This document shows, piece by piece, positions 27,985-36,147 of a stretch of DNA of 36,147 bases; the first letter of the stretch is position 1; each line of letters opens with the position of its first letter. Below the pieces are notes generated by a model. That model saw only the letters and a list, made by a program, of their open reading frames with translations. It was not told the DNA's origin and ran no database searches. Source of the stretch: Tritrichomonas foetus. Taxonomy: Eukaryota; Parabasalia; Tritrichomonadida; Tritrichomonadidae. The position numbers were made by a program, and so were the translations under genes. The DNA is taken from contig MLAK01001054.1 of assembly GCA_001839685.1 (NCBI GenBank), positions 1 through 36,147 on the forward strand. Direction: 5' to 3'.

Positions 27985-30660
27985 ATGCGAAAAACGACGC
28001 AGATACCGAAGAAAGATAATACTCCACCACGCCAATCTATTCGAAAATCTCAAAACTTCGCTAAATCGCAACCAGTTCCAAAGAAAAAAATTTCACCAGC
28101 GAAAAAAGCCAAATCATTATCAGAATTGACTCCAGTTCAATTTTTTCAAAAGAAATTTGGTGAACTTGAGGTTCATTTTCATGAATTAAAGAAGTATAAT
28201 CCACCAAACGGCAGTGATTCGTTCTTTCAAACATTTGTAAATTTCAAATCATTAATTCCATCATTTTCACAACACGCTTCAAAGATATTAAAACAACGTG
28301 TTTTAAGTGCACCTCTAAATCCCAAATCATTTGAGGCTTGTTCTGCTTTTCGTGAAGAAGTTCCTCTCTTCATTCAATCAATTCACAAATATCACCACAA
28401 AATCATGAATCTGTATTATAAATCGATATTTGGCTATTTTATTGCAATGACACAAAATTTTGACTACTTTTCATCAGTTTGTTTCCGTGATCCTCATACA
28501 AGAAATATAATGGCGCAATATGAAGATTCGTGTCGTGATGCATTAAAGAAAATCGAAATCACTTTGAAAAGTTTCTTCGATCCGAGTCGTTTTGCAACAA
28601 TTACAACTGATGAATCATTAAATGTTGCAGAAAACATTAAAACACTTGCTCGATTTTTCATGTTCGATCTGCAGAGAATATTAGGGCCTTATTTAACACC
28701 AACAAATGAAATTGCAAGTTTCTATTCTAAATTCAAAAGTGCATTTTTACAATTGGTTCCAATGCTTTCTGCGATTCCAAGCTTTCGAGACGAATTCGAA
28801 ATACTTCTATCTAAAATTGAGCCAATGAAGAATGCATTTGAAAGATTAGTAAAATATATTGGTGATACTCCAGATGCCATTAAAATAAAGAAAAAGCCAG
28901 CATTGACAGGTGGTCCAGTCGAATTAATTGATGAAGATTTGGATCCTTATGAAGAACCACTTGAAAAATTTTCCGAATTTTTAAATGTAAAATTTGAAAA
29001 AGATCAAAATAATGTTCAAAAATTTGCAATATCAACTCAAAATGCAATAGAAACAATTTCAAACCTTCGATCTGATCTTGAACGAGCGAAAAAAAGATTA
29101 AATGTTTTAGAACCAATGAATTCAAAAGAAGCTATCATTGATAGATTTGAGCAAATTAGAATTTTCAAGACTGAATTCACCAAACAAGAGGAAAAAATTA
29201 GGAATGATTTCATGAGAAATTTAATTTATCAAATAAAAGCATTAACTAAAGATTTAGAATTAGATGTCAATGAAAGTTATCCAAAACAAATAAGGCTAAT
29301 CATTACAGAGATTTCAGAAGATTTGACAAACAAAGAAAATGAAATTTCGGGATTAAAGAAGCAAATTGAAGAATCAAATGCAATCTTATCTCAAATAACA
29401 CAAAATTCTGATAATGAAAGCTTACCACAAACTGTTAATAAGGTTATGAAATCTTACAGAGAATCACAAAAAGAAATAAATGATTTAAATAATAAAGTTA
29501 AAAGTTTCCTAAAAAATGAATTTCCAAAAGAATCAAACTCTAAATTTGATTCATTCAATATTGATGATAGTTTAAAGTTTATTAAAGAAAATTTAAATGA
29601 ACAAAAGAAAGAGATTGATAATCTCAAAAATCATGTTTCAAAACTTGAAAAATCTAAAACAGCATTTAAAAAAGAAACAACTGATGTTTTAGAATTCGTT
29701 TATACAAAACTTAATATAATGAATAATTGTATAAATCATGAATTTAATCAACCTAAAGATCTAGCTTCACTGAAATTATCTGATCTTAGAGATAATATAA
29801 AAATTACATTTAACAAGCAAATTGAAAAACAAGAAGATAATAATAAGAGACTAATGGAATTTTTAGTCAAAGCTTTAACTGTGTTAAAGCTTCCAACTGT
29901 AAATTTTGCAGATGATGGTGAAGAAGCCTACAATAATGCAATGAATTCAATACTTGATTCAATATCAATTCCCACCAAAGCTGATCTATTCATAAATAAT
30001 ACAGCCAACGATTCTCAATCAAATAAAAATGTTGAATTTAGAGAGTTTTTGTTAGATATTTGTGTGAGAATCACTCAAAAACCTAAAAATGAATTTAATG
30101 AAATAGATAATGAAAAATTGAAGCAAGTAATCTTTGAAAATTTAGAAAAATTGTTAAATCGAACCGATTTATCAAAGTTTAATGAATATCTGCCTAAAAC
30201 AAATGATTTAAACATAGTAAATACTGTAACCAAACAGTTACAAACAGCTAAAGCAATTTCAGAATTTTCTACTAAAATCCAAGAAGATAAAGAATTGAAA
30301 GAAATCAATGATGAACTAACTAATTTTCTTAAAAATAGAAATGATTGGCTTTCAAATGAAGTAAAAGAAGGATTTTCGAATTTGTCGAATATTATTGATC
30401 AAAATTATTCACAGATTAGTGTTTCTGATATGAAAAAGCAAGTTGATAATCTTCAAAAATTTATTTCAAATAAAGATCAACAAATTAAAGAAATTACTGA
30501 TAAAATGAAAGACTGTCAAAAACATTTCTTTGAATATGTTGATGCAATCAAGAAGAAAAGTGAAAATCATCAAGATCTTTTACAAGAAATGCAAAATAAT
30601 GAAATTCAAACAATTGTTGACTTTTTCACGCAAGTTGATGCAAATGATGATTATTTTTGA
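27985..30660 (+). CDS. Large coiled-coil protein of unknown function
   Basis: This is an 891-residue protein with no recognised catalytic domain. Residues 1-45 are basic and Pro-rich (TQIPKKDNTPPRQ, then KKKISPAKKAK). Residues about 50-300 are a helical, aromatic-rich globular part (FFQTFVNFKSLIPSF, then NLYYKSIFGYFIAMTQNFDYFSSV). From about 335 onward long charged heptad stretches predict coiled coil, in blocks near 340-460, 475-580, 760-800 and 840-880. The end is acidic and aromatic (VDANDDYF). It is likely a structural or scaffold protein of the cytoskeleton, centrosome/basal body or a vesicle tether. The basic N-terminus could bind microtubules. None of this is specific. Many trichomonad genomes carry similar orphans. 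The frame is uninterrupted and its codon use matches neighbours. Confidence 0.85.
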   Translation: MRKTTQIPKKDNTPPRQSIRKSQNFAKSQPVPKKKISPAKKAKSLSELTPVQFFQKKFGELEVHFHELKKYNPPNGSDSFFQTFVNFKSLIPSFSQHASKILKQRVLSAPLNPKSFEACSAFREEVPLFIQSIHKYHHKIMNLYYKSIFGYFIAMTQNFDYFSSVCFRDPHTRNIMAQYEDSCRDALKKIEITLKSFFDPSRFATITTDESLNVAENIKTLARFFMFDLQRILGPYLTPTNEIASFYSKFKSAFLQLVPMLSAIPSFRDEFEILLSKIEPMKNAFERLVKYIGDTPDAIKIKKKPALTGGPVELIDEDLDPYEEPLEKFSEFLNVKFEKDQNNVQKFAISTQNAIETISNLRSDLERAKKRLNVLEPMNSKEAIIDRFEQIRIFKTEFTKQEEKIRNDFMRNLIYQIKALTKDLELDVNESYPKQIRLIITEISEDLTNKENEISGLKKQIEESNAILSQITQNSDNESLPQTVNKVMKSYRESQKEINDLNNKVKSFLKNEFPKESNSKFDSFNIDDSLKFIKENLNEQKKEIDNLKNHVSKLEKSKTAFKKETTDVLEFVYTKLNIMNNCINHEFNQPKDLASLKLSDLRDNIKITFNKQIEKQEDNNKRLMEFLVKALTVLKLPTVNFADDGEEAYNNAMNSILDSISIPTKADLFINNTANDSQSNKNVEFREFLLDICVRITQKPKNEFNEIDNEKLKQVIFENLEKLLNRTDLSKFNEYLPKTNDLNIVNTVTKQLQTAKAISEFSTKIQEDKELKEINDELTNFLKNRNDWLSNEVKEGFSNLSNIIDQNYSQISVSDMKKQVDNLQKFISNKDQQIKEITDKMKDCQKHFFEYVDAIKKKSENHQDLLQEMQNNEIQTIVDFFTQVDANDDYF

Positions 30661-30808
30661 AATGAACAGGAATTTTGGAAAACTTTATTATTATTAGAAA
30701 TATGATTTGTTTTTGATTTCATGATTGTTTTTAATTAAATATATATTATTTGTAACACTTGTTTTGCTGTTTTTTATTTTAATATTCAAATGTGAAAAAG
30801 AAAAAAAT

Positions 30809-30889
30809 ATCCTGTACAGGGAATTGAACCCTGATCTCCCATCACCTGAATCTTCAAAGGTGGGTATCCTCCCATTAGACGACACAGGA
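30809..30889 (-). tRNA. tRNA gene with probable short intron, likely tRNA-Gln(UUG)
   Basis: On the minus strand the acceptor arms TCCTGTG and TACAGGA pair over 7 bp (one G-T). The D arm is GTCT/GGAT. The T arm CAGGG-TTCAATT-CCCTG is canonical, including the B box GGTTCAATTCC. A T-run follows, a Pol III stop. The anticodon region is longer than normal. CCCAC, then CTTTGAA, then about 10 extra nt, then ATGGG gives a 4-bp anticodon stem, one C-A mismatch, and anticodon UUG (plus-strand 30855-30857) with an intron in the usual place after position 37. The discriminator base is T, as in eukaryotic tRNA-Gln. An alternative stem CACCT/AGGTG gives a 10-nt loop and no clear anticodon. The D arm looks Glu-like, so identity is less sure than the tRNA itself. 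Confidence 0.85.
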
Positions 30890-30985
30890 ATTCTAACAAA
30901 ATATCAATAACCTACATATACTACTAAGAACATTGCATGCCTAAATATCGTCACTGATGTTTCAAATTTTCTATATATTGAAAAT

Positions 30986-30997
30986 TCACTTCACTTC
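30986..30997 (+). promoter_or_regulatory. Twin initiator-like elements for the CCR4-like gene
   Basis: TCACTTC occurs twice, overlapping, at 30986-30992 and 30991-30997. Both fit TCAYTWY. The second A lies 15 nt before the ATG at 31008, the usual trichomonad spacing. This favours 31008 over the earlier in-frame ATG at 30957. Confidence 0.45.
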
Positions 30998-31007
30998 TAT
31001 TTCCGAA

Positions 31008-32321
31008 ATGATGATATCGGCATCAAATGCTAATAAGCAGATCATGGTTGTTATACCTATTTCAAGCAAATTTGAAGTTAATTTGTTTCAAGAGAAAGTT
31101 AAAGATGCAACAAAATTACGATTTATTTCTTGGCCCAACAGCAGCAACGGTAAAATGACTTTTAAATGTATTCAACATATCACATACTTAGATATGCACG
31201 GATTGAAGCTGGTTAAAATTCCGCCAGAAATTGGATTATTAACTAATCTCGAGTACCTCGATGTGTCGGACAATTGTTTAGAATATCTGCCGCCAGAATT
31301 AGCACAATGCTCAAAGCTTCAAACTTTAAAGTTTTCAGGTAATGCTCTCCAATATAAAAATCAAATGCAAGCATTGATTGATTTACGACAACACAATCAA
31401 ATCGAAACAGGAACTATTCAATTTAAATGGACACACCCAAATGCATCATTTACAATTATAACTTGGAATATTCTGAATAACACTGATGCAGTTCAAGAAA
31501 ATTTCCATAAAACACCAAATCGTTACTTGAAATGGGAATATCGTTCAGACATGTTTATCCATACAATTTTAAATCTCAAGCCACATATTGTATGCATTCA
31601 AGATGTTGAAGAAAAACAATTAAGTTTATTATCAGAAAGAATGGAAACTGTTGGTTATGGATGCTCTGCATCTTTTGCAAAAAAACCTCGTAGACCAGAT
31701 ATTCCTGTTCTTGGTGTTGCTACATTCTTTTTTAAAGCGAGATTAACTGTGGAAAAAACTGTTTCTGTATCTTTTTCAGATCTCCAACCTAATGAAAACA
31801 TCAGCAAATTACAATTAGTTGCAAATGATTCAGCTTTTCAAGTTAGTGTTGTAAGAATGCAAGCACAATCATTCTTTTTAATCAATGCTGGCTTAAAAAG
31901 TTGTAAATTTGAACCAGAAGTTTTACTTGCTCAAATCTCTTTAATAGCTGATAAAGTTGAAGGATTGAGTAGTCAAGCAATTATTTGTGGATCACTTGGA
32001 TTTAAACCAAATTCTGCACCTTACAAACTTTTAAGTACTGGGGAAGAACCAAGTGGAAAATTCCATCTGAAAAAAACGTTTAAACACGCTTATAATGATC
32101 CTTATATTCCGATTGAATTTACTCAATGGGATGAAAATGGATTTTCAATTACTGATTATATTTGGATATCTCAATTAATGCAATCTACTGGATATATCAT
32201 AGTTCCAACGAAAAGTGAAACTGAAAAAAATTATCATTCTGCTCCAAATTCGCAATGGCCATCTCATCATATTCCAATAGGGGCTGCAATTGATATTAGA
32301 TCAAGTATTCATGACATGTGA
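31008..32321 (+). CDS. CCR4-like LRR/EEP protein, predicted catalytically dead
   Basis: From the ATG at 31008 it is 437 residues. Residues about 55-125 are leucine-rich repeats (LEYLDVSDNCLEYLPPEL), followed by an exonuclease/endonuclease/phosphatase (EEP) domain (about 145-430). This is the layout of CCR4 (CNOT6/6L), the deadenylase of the CCR4-NOT complex. Family landmarks remain: ITWNIL (N154), NRYLKWEYR, IVCIQDVEEKQ, DYIWIS (D384) and PSHHIPI. The catalytic set is broken. The Glu of LQEVE is D199. The GD/ADxNS motif is GSLGF, so the Asp and Asn are S330 and G332. The THLHW histidine region is NAGLKS. The SDH is SHH (H421, with H422 kept). A scaffold or RNA-binding role in mRNA turnover is inferred. 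An upstream in-frame ATG at 30957 would add 17 residues. Confidence 0.88.
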   Translation: MMISASNANKQIMVVIPISSKFEVNLFQEKVKDATKLRFISWPNSSNGKMTFKCIQHITYLDMHGLKLVKIPPEIGLLTNLEYLDVSDNCLEYLPPELAQCSKLQTLKFSGNALQYKNQMQALIDLRQHNQIETGTIQFKWTHPNASFTIITWNILNNTDAVQENFHKTPNRYLKWEYRSDMFIHTILNLKPHIVCIQDVEEKQLSLLSERMETVGYGCSASFAKKPRRPDIPVLGVATFFFKARLTVEKTVSVSFSDLQPNENISKLQLVANDSAFQVSVVRMQAQSFFLINAGLKSCKFEPEVLLAQISLIADKVEGLSSQAIICGSLGFKPNSAPYKLLSTGEEPSGKFHLKKTFKHAYNDPYIPIEFTQWDENGFSITDYIWISQLMQSTGYIIVPTKSETEKNYHSAPNSQWPSHHIPIGAAIDIRSSIHDM

Positions 32322-33504
32322 TTCAAAATTCACGAAAAAAAGGAAATTCATTTTTTGTTGATACAAAAAAAGATAAAAAGTCTTCGAAATTTGACTGTTT
32401 ACATTTTGAAGATTTGTATGTAAATCATTTACAGTAACTGATATAATGATGAAATATTATTCACAGCTTTCATGCAAAATTATTATCAAAGTGAAATGAT
32501 CAACAATTTCCCAAAAAAATAAAAATAATTAAATAGTCCTCAAAATGGATATATGATATCATACATTTCCATCTACCAACTGAAATTCATCTCTCCATTA
32601 ATGTTTTTCCATAAAAAGCAGTTCCTGAAAAGTGTTATTTTGAATGTAATCAACATCAGAATCACATCAAATTATGTAAAAGCTTCACATTTTCTAATTT
32701 TTAAAAATTAAAAGATGAATTCGGTTCAATTTACATTTTTCGTTGGCCAGTTGGTCATAAAACATATACAAAGTATATATGTAAAATAAGAATGATGAAA
32801 GAAAAAAAGGAAAAGGAAAATTCCATTTTCATGAAATGAGATGAAATTGTGAGCTGAAGGTTAAAAATTCATAGCCAAACTGATATCAAAAATTGAATAA
32901 AGAATTTGCATTTCTGAGAAACAAGGTGAATAAATTGACAGTTTTTTCATTGACCTTCAAAAAAATTCTGAAGATGTTTGGTCTTTATAAAGTTCAGCGA
33001 AAAACATGATTGCTTTTTTTATCGAAAAAACATTTGATACGATATAATGTGCAACATTGCCTTTTATAAAATATTGAATATAATTCAAATTTTATTTAAT
33101 TCATATTGAATGACACTCAATTATTTGTGAAGAAAATAATTTGTTGAAATGGTTTTGTTATGCAATTTTAACTATATCGAATTCGTGAAATTTTTCGGGT
33201 TTGGCTAGGAATATAGGGGGTGTTGTTTATGTTTTCTGCTCAGCGATCATCAATAAAATAAATTCTCAAGCAATTTTCTATGATTCATTTTAAACAAGAA
33301 AATTTTATCCCAATAATGTCCATATCACACAGAAAGATAAACTATTTGAATTAATATTTTTTCAATTATTTTCTATATCTATTTCAACAATTGAAAAAGG
33401 CTGTGCATTATATTCTCAAAAAGGTTTTATTTCTATCGGAATTTCATATAAAATTTAATTGAATCTTCTCAATATTCTTCAGCCTTCTTTTCAAAGCTCT
33501 TTGA
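32322..33504. other. Long AT-rich intergenic region
   Basis: About 1.2 kb holding the 3' flank of the CCR4-like gene and the upstream region of the Myb gene. No gene, tRNA or repeat array was seen. A short G-run in ATATAGGGGGTG near 33210-33220 stands out from the AT background but has no assigned role. Confidence 0.5.
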
Positions 33505-35430
33505 ATGATTTCTGAACTTTATTGGAATCGCCAAATGTCTAAGGCGAACAACACAATCCGAGCCATTCGAGATATTACTCTTTCTTTTTTCCCAGACAAC
33601 ATAGTTAATAAACCAAACACATCCCAATTTTTGTCGGTTTCTTCAGCCATCGAATCCTTCCTCAAAAAAACAATAACATATTCACAATTATATAACATAG
33701 TTTTACAGACTACAGGTATTGTCCAGCCGATAGAAAGACTAAAAAGTATTCTTCAAACATGTCCCGAACCAATTCCTGAACCAGACGATGATGAAATTGG
33801 CAAATCAAAATACAGAAGAAAAAGCAGGCCATGGACCACATATGAAGACCAGCGATTAATATGCGCAATATATCATAACGGAATTGAGAATTGGACACAG
33901 ATTTCAAAATTTGTTGGAAATGGGCGGACCCGATCGCAATGCAGCCAAAGATGGTACCGCGGCCTGAACCCAAAAATAAACAAGAACCAGTGGACGAAAG
34001 AAGAGGAATCAAGATTGATTGATGTTGTTCAACAATACGGCGACAAAAGCTGGACAAAGATCGCCTCAAAAATGGGAAATAGAAGTGATGTACAATGCAG
34101 GTACAGATTCAAACAGCTGATCCGTGAGATGGAAAGGAAAGGAATTGCCATCGAGATTGGAATCGGCGAGCCAGATGAAGGTGAAAGCGAATATGAAGCC
34201 TCAGATGACCCACAAGCGAATTTGAATAATTCAAGACGAAATATTTCCATCCTTAATTCAAACAAAAATCAAATTGCTAGAAAATTCATCGAAAAGCTAA
34301 ACATGGCACCAAATAGGCCTTCAAATATAAATTATACTACTAATGTCAATGGAAATGATCCGAACGAGTGTCTCAATAAAATGACAATGGTGAAACACAA
34401 TGGTAAAATTTTTAACGGTAACTTAGCTGTTAATGGACCAAATATTAATTCAAATGTACCGATCTATTCGAATGCATCAAATGTGATACCTATCAGGAGC
34501 CCTCAAATCGTCTATTGTCCTGCACCACAGTCACAAATTCCTCAACAGGCTCCTCAACAAATTACTCAACAGGCTCCTCAACAACAAGTAATGCAGGTTG
34601 TTCAATTTCCGAGCCAGCAACCAGTTGTCCTTCTGGCTGGCCAACCTGGAAATTCTATTGGCCCAATCACACCTCAAACTCCAACAACTTCTTTCTCTCC
34701 CAGCCAAGCCCCTGTTTCCATTCCCATTCAAATTCAAATAGATGCGCCACAAATTCCAATTCAGCAAATCCCACCTACCATCCAACAAACCATTACTCAA
34801 GCAGTACCTCAACCACTACCATCGCAACCACTACAACCACAACCACTACCATCGCAGCAATTACAGCCGCCATTGTTACAATCGCAACCGGCCTCATTAC
34901 CGCCTCAGCCAATTCATCAACTTTCACCTCCAGCTCTATCGCAAGTCCAATTGCCAATTCAATCGCAAATAAATATGCAGCCACAACTACAATTCTCGCC
35001 ACCAATTCACCCCAATGGCGCACCTCAACAAATCTTGACAGCCCCGCAAAGTTCACCAATGCCTGCGCACTTCCCACAGAATTTCATATACAATTCAGCC
35101 ACACAGCCAGCTCCAAGTCCTGCAAATATCAACACTTTGATTCCGATCGACCGAACATCTTCTCAAAAAGTTATTCGAAGCAATCATCAACGAAAAGAAG
35201 AAAATCAGGCTGTTCAGTCTCCATTTTCTCTCTTTCCACAACACATCGTACAATCACCTGCACTTGTCTTCGGTGTGCCTTCGCCAATGCCGATTGCCTC
35301 TCCAGCACTCAAAGTAGCGCCAGTCCAAGACCATCCCGGCGGCGAGGTCTTCCCGCTCGAGCTTGGCCAACAAAAGGTGCACACTATTACTGCACCAGCA
35401 TTCGATGGCAAGATGTATTCTGTGTACTGA
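33505..35430 (+). CDS. R2R3 Myb-domain DNA-binding protein with Gln/Pro-rich tail
   Basis: This is a 641-residue protein. The N-terminal helical segment (about 45-88, FLKKTITYSQLYNIVLQ) is a family mark of trichomonad Myb proteins. Two Myb repeats follow. R2 (about 107-155) has RPWTTYEDQRLICAIY, NWTQISKFV and QCSQRWYRGLNP. R3 (about 157-206) has QWTKEEESRLIDVVQQYG, SWTKIASKM and QCRYRFKQL. The Trp spacing is intact, so it should bind Myb-type sites in promoters. Known trichomonad Mybs control transcription, including core-promoter binding. Residues about 330-560 are rich in Gln and Pro with tandem QAPQQ/PLPSQ repeats, a plausible activation or interaction region. The last 100 residues are conserved-looking but unassigned. 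It is longer than the usual 150-250-residue trichomonad Myb. M11 is an alternative start. No initiator is within 70 nt. Confidence 0.92.
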   Translation: MISELYWNRQMSKANNTIRAIRDITLSFFPDNIVNKPNTSQFLSVSSAIESFLKKTITYSQLYNIVLQTTGIVQPIERLKSILQTCPEPIPEPDDDEIGKSKYRRKSRPWTTYEDQRLICAIYHNGIENWTQISKFVGNGRTRSQCSQRWYRGLNPKINKNQWTKEEESRLIDVVQQYGDKSWTKIASKMGNRSDVQCRYRFKQLIREMERKGIAIEIGIGEPDEGESEYEASDDPQANLNNSRRNISILNSNKNQIARKFIEKLNMAPNRPSNINYTTNVNGNDPNECLNKMTMVKHNGKIFNGNLAVNGPNINSNVPIYSNASNVIPIRSPQIVYCPAPQSQIPQQAPQQITQQAPQQQVMQVVQFPSQQPVVLLAGQPGNSIGPITPQTPTTSFSPSQAPVSIPIQIQIDAPQIPIQQIPPTIQQTITQAVPQPLPSQPLQPQPLPSQQLQPPLLQSQPASLPPQPIHQLSPPALSQVQLPIQSQINMQPQLQFSPPIHPNGAPQQILTAPQSSPMPAHFPQNFIYNSATQPAPSPANINTLIPIDRTSSQKVIRSNHQRKEENQAVQSPFSLFPQHIVQSPALVFGVPSPMPIASPALKVAPVQDHPGGEVFPLELGQQKVHTITAPAFDGKMYSVY

Positions 35431-36147
35431 ACCTGCCATTTCAACTATACTATATCTTTATGTTCGAAATATATAGTTGATTTGTTTTTGTATTCTTTCT
35501 ATTCTTTCTTGACGGTTTAATTTTGTTATTACATTATTTTTGTATGTAAAAATTTTGCTGTTTTTGACTCCCTTATTTTGGCTTTTCTTATTGATCTGCT
35601 TTTTCGCTCAAGTGAATATTCGACTAAAAGTTAAGGCCAGAATTCAAACTCACCAAAATAATTGGTCATAATGCAGAGATATCATTAATAAGCTCTTTCC
35701 TTCTGAATCTCTGGCGAATCACTAGATAAATTCGAAATTTTTCGTTCACGAAGGTATAGTTAACAGAATTGCAGTTAACTAGGAAATAAATGTTGTAATA
35801 ATTCCCGCAAAATTCGAATTATTTAGATTTAAGTATTTGAAATATAAAAATGGATAGAAATTATGTAAAATAAAATACTGTGGTGATGCGAAAATGTGAG
35901 TTCAATCATGGGATAATACCCCAAAATCGTATACTTTTCCCCTTTTGACGACCATTTTGCCAAAAAACGTACGATAACATATTGAATAAAATACGTTATT
36001 TACCGAAAAATATCAGAAAATGATCATAACTCGCCGAGAAATGATTTTCTATTCGATACCTTTTACACGATTATTCGCCTTTGCATGCACAGCAAAATAG
36101 CTCTTTTCCACTAAAAACATCGATCGCAAAAAAAATTGAAATCCTTT
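35431..36147. other. Gene-free right edge
   Basis: It holds the 3' flank of the Myb gene and AT-rich sequence to the end of the window. Two small inverted repeats are visible: TAGTTAAC (35757-35764) with GTTAACTA (35774-35781), and AACGTA/TACGTT near 35966-35998. No coding region is supported, though a gene could begin beyond the edge. Confidence 0.5.

Noticed and set aside
34515..35480. 321-codon plus-strand frame rich in Ser and Thr overlapping the Myb gene
   Set aside because: It is the alternative frame of the Gln/Pro-repeat codons (CAA/CCA shifted), a usual by-product of low-complexity coding sequence.

Overview
The window looks like nuclear DNA of an AT-rich, nearly intron-free protist, most likely a parabasalid (trichomonad), with Tritrichomonas as my best guess. 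The main reasons are: a TKL kinase joined to a helical ARM/HEAT-like tail; an R2R3 Myb protein with the N-terminal helical segment common in trichomonad Mybs; single-exon genes on both strands; long AT-rich gaps; and matches to the trichomonad initiator TCAYTWY close upstream of about half of the starts. The genus is inference. I see no bacterial operons, viral genes, rRNA genes or CRISPR array.

Layout. 1-522: gene-free, with a compound inverted repeat at the left edge. 523-1170(-): HAD phosphatase. 1998-4533(+): TKL kinase gene split into two frames by a 43-bp tandem duplication. 4849-6027(-): F-BAR protein with two SH3 domains. 7502-8677(+): PAK/STE20 kinase. 10062-10499(+): small orphan. 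12088-13107(+): EamA/DMT transporter. 13607-15352(-): CDC45. About 15966-18031(+): Asn-rich acidic protein, possibly with a 23-nt intron. 18482-19237(+): family I pyrophosphatase. 19474-20244(+): RhoGAP. 20289-20496: 26-bp minisatellite. 20570-21319(-): EB1. 21616-24288(-): LRR-PP2C phosphatase. 24623-25705(+): nucleotide-sugar/triose-phosphate-type transporter. 26205-26798(-): Rab GTPase. 27985-30660(+): coiled-coil protein. 30809-30889(-): tRNA, probably with an intron. 31008-32321(+): CCR4-like LRR-nuclease that has lost its catalytic residues. 33505-35430(+): R2R3 Myb protein.

The genes do not form a pathway. Several concern signalling, membrane traffic and the cytoskeleton (PAK, RhoGAP, F-BAR/SH3, EB1, Rab, TKL, LRR-PP2C). 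Others concern replication (CDC45), mRNA turnover (CCR4-like) and transcription (Myb). No known defence or mobile system is visible. The most notable observations are the CCR4-like pseudonuclease, the kinase gene broken by a duplication, the tRNA with a probable tiny intron, the candidate 23-nt protein-gene intron, and the PAK kinase that keeps only half of its GTPase-binding domain.
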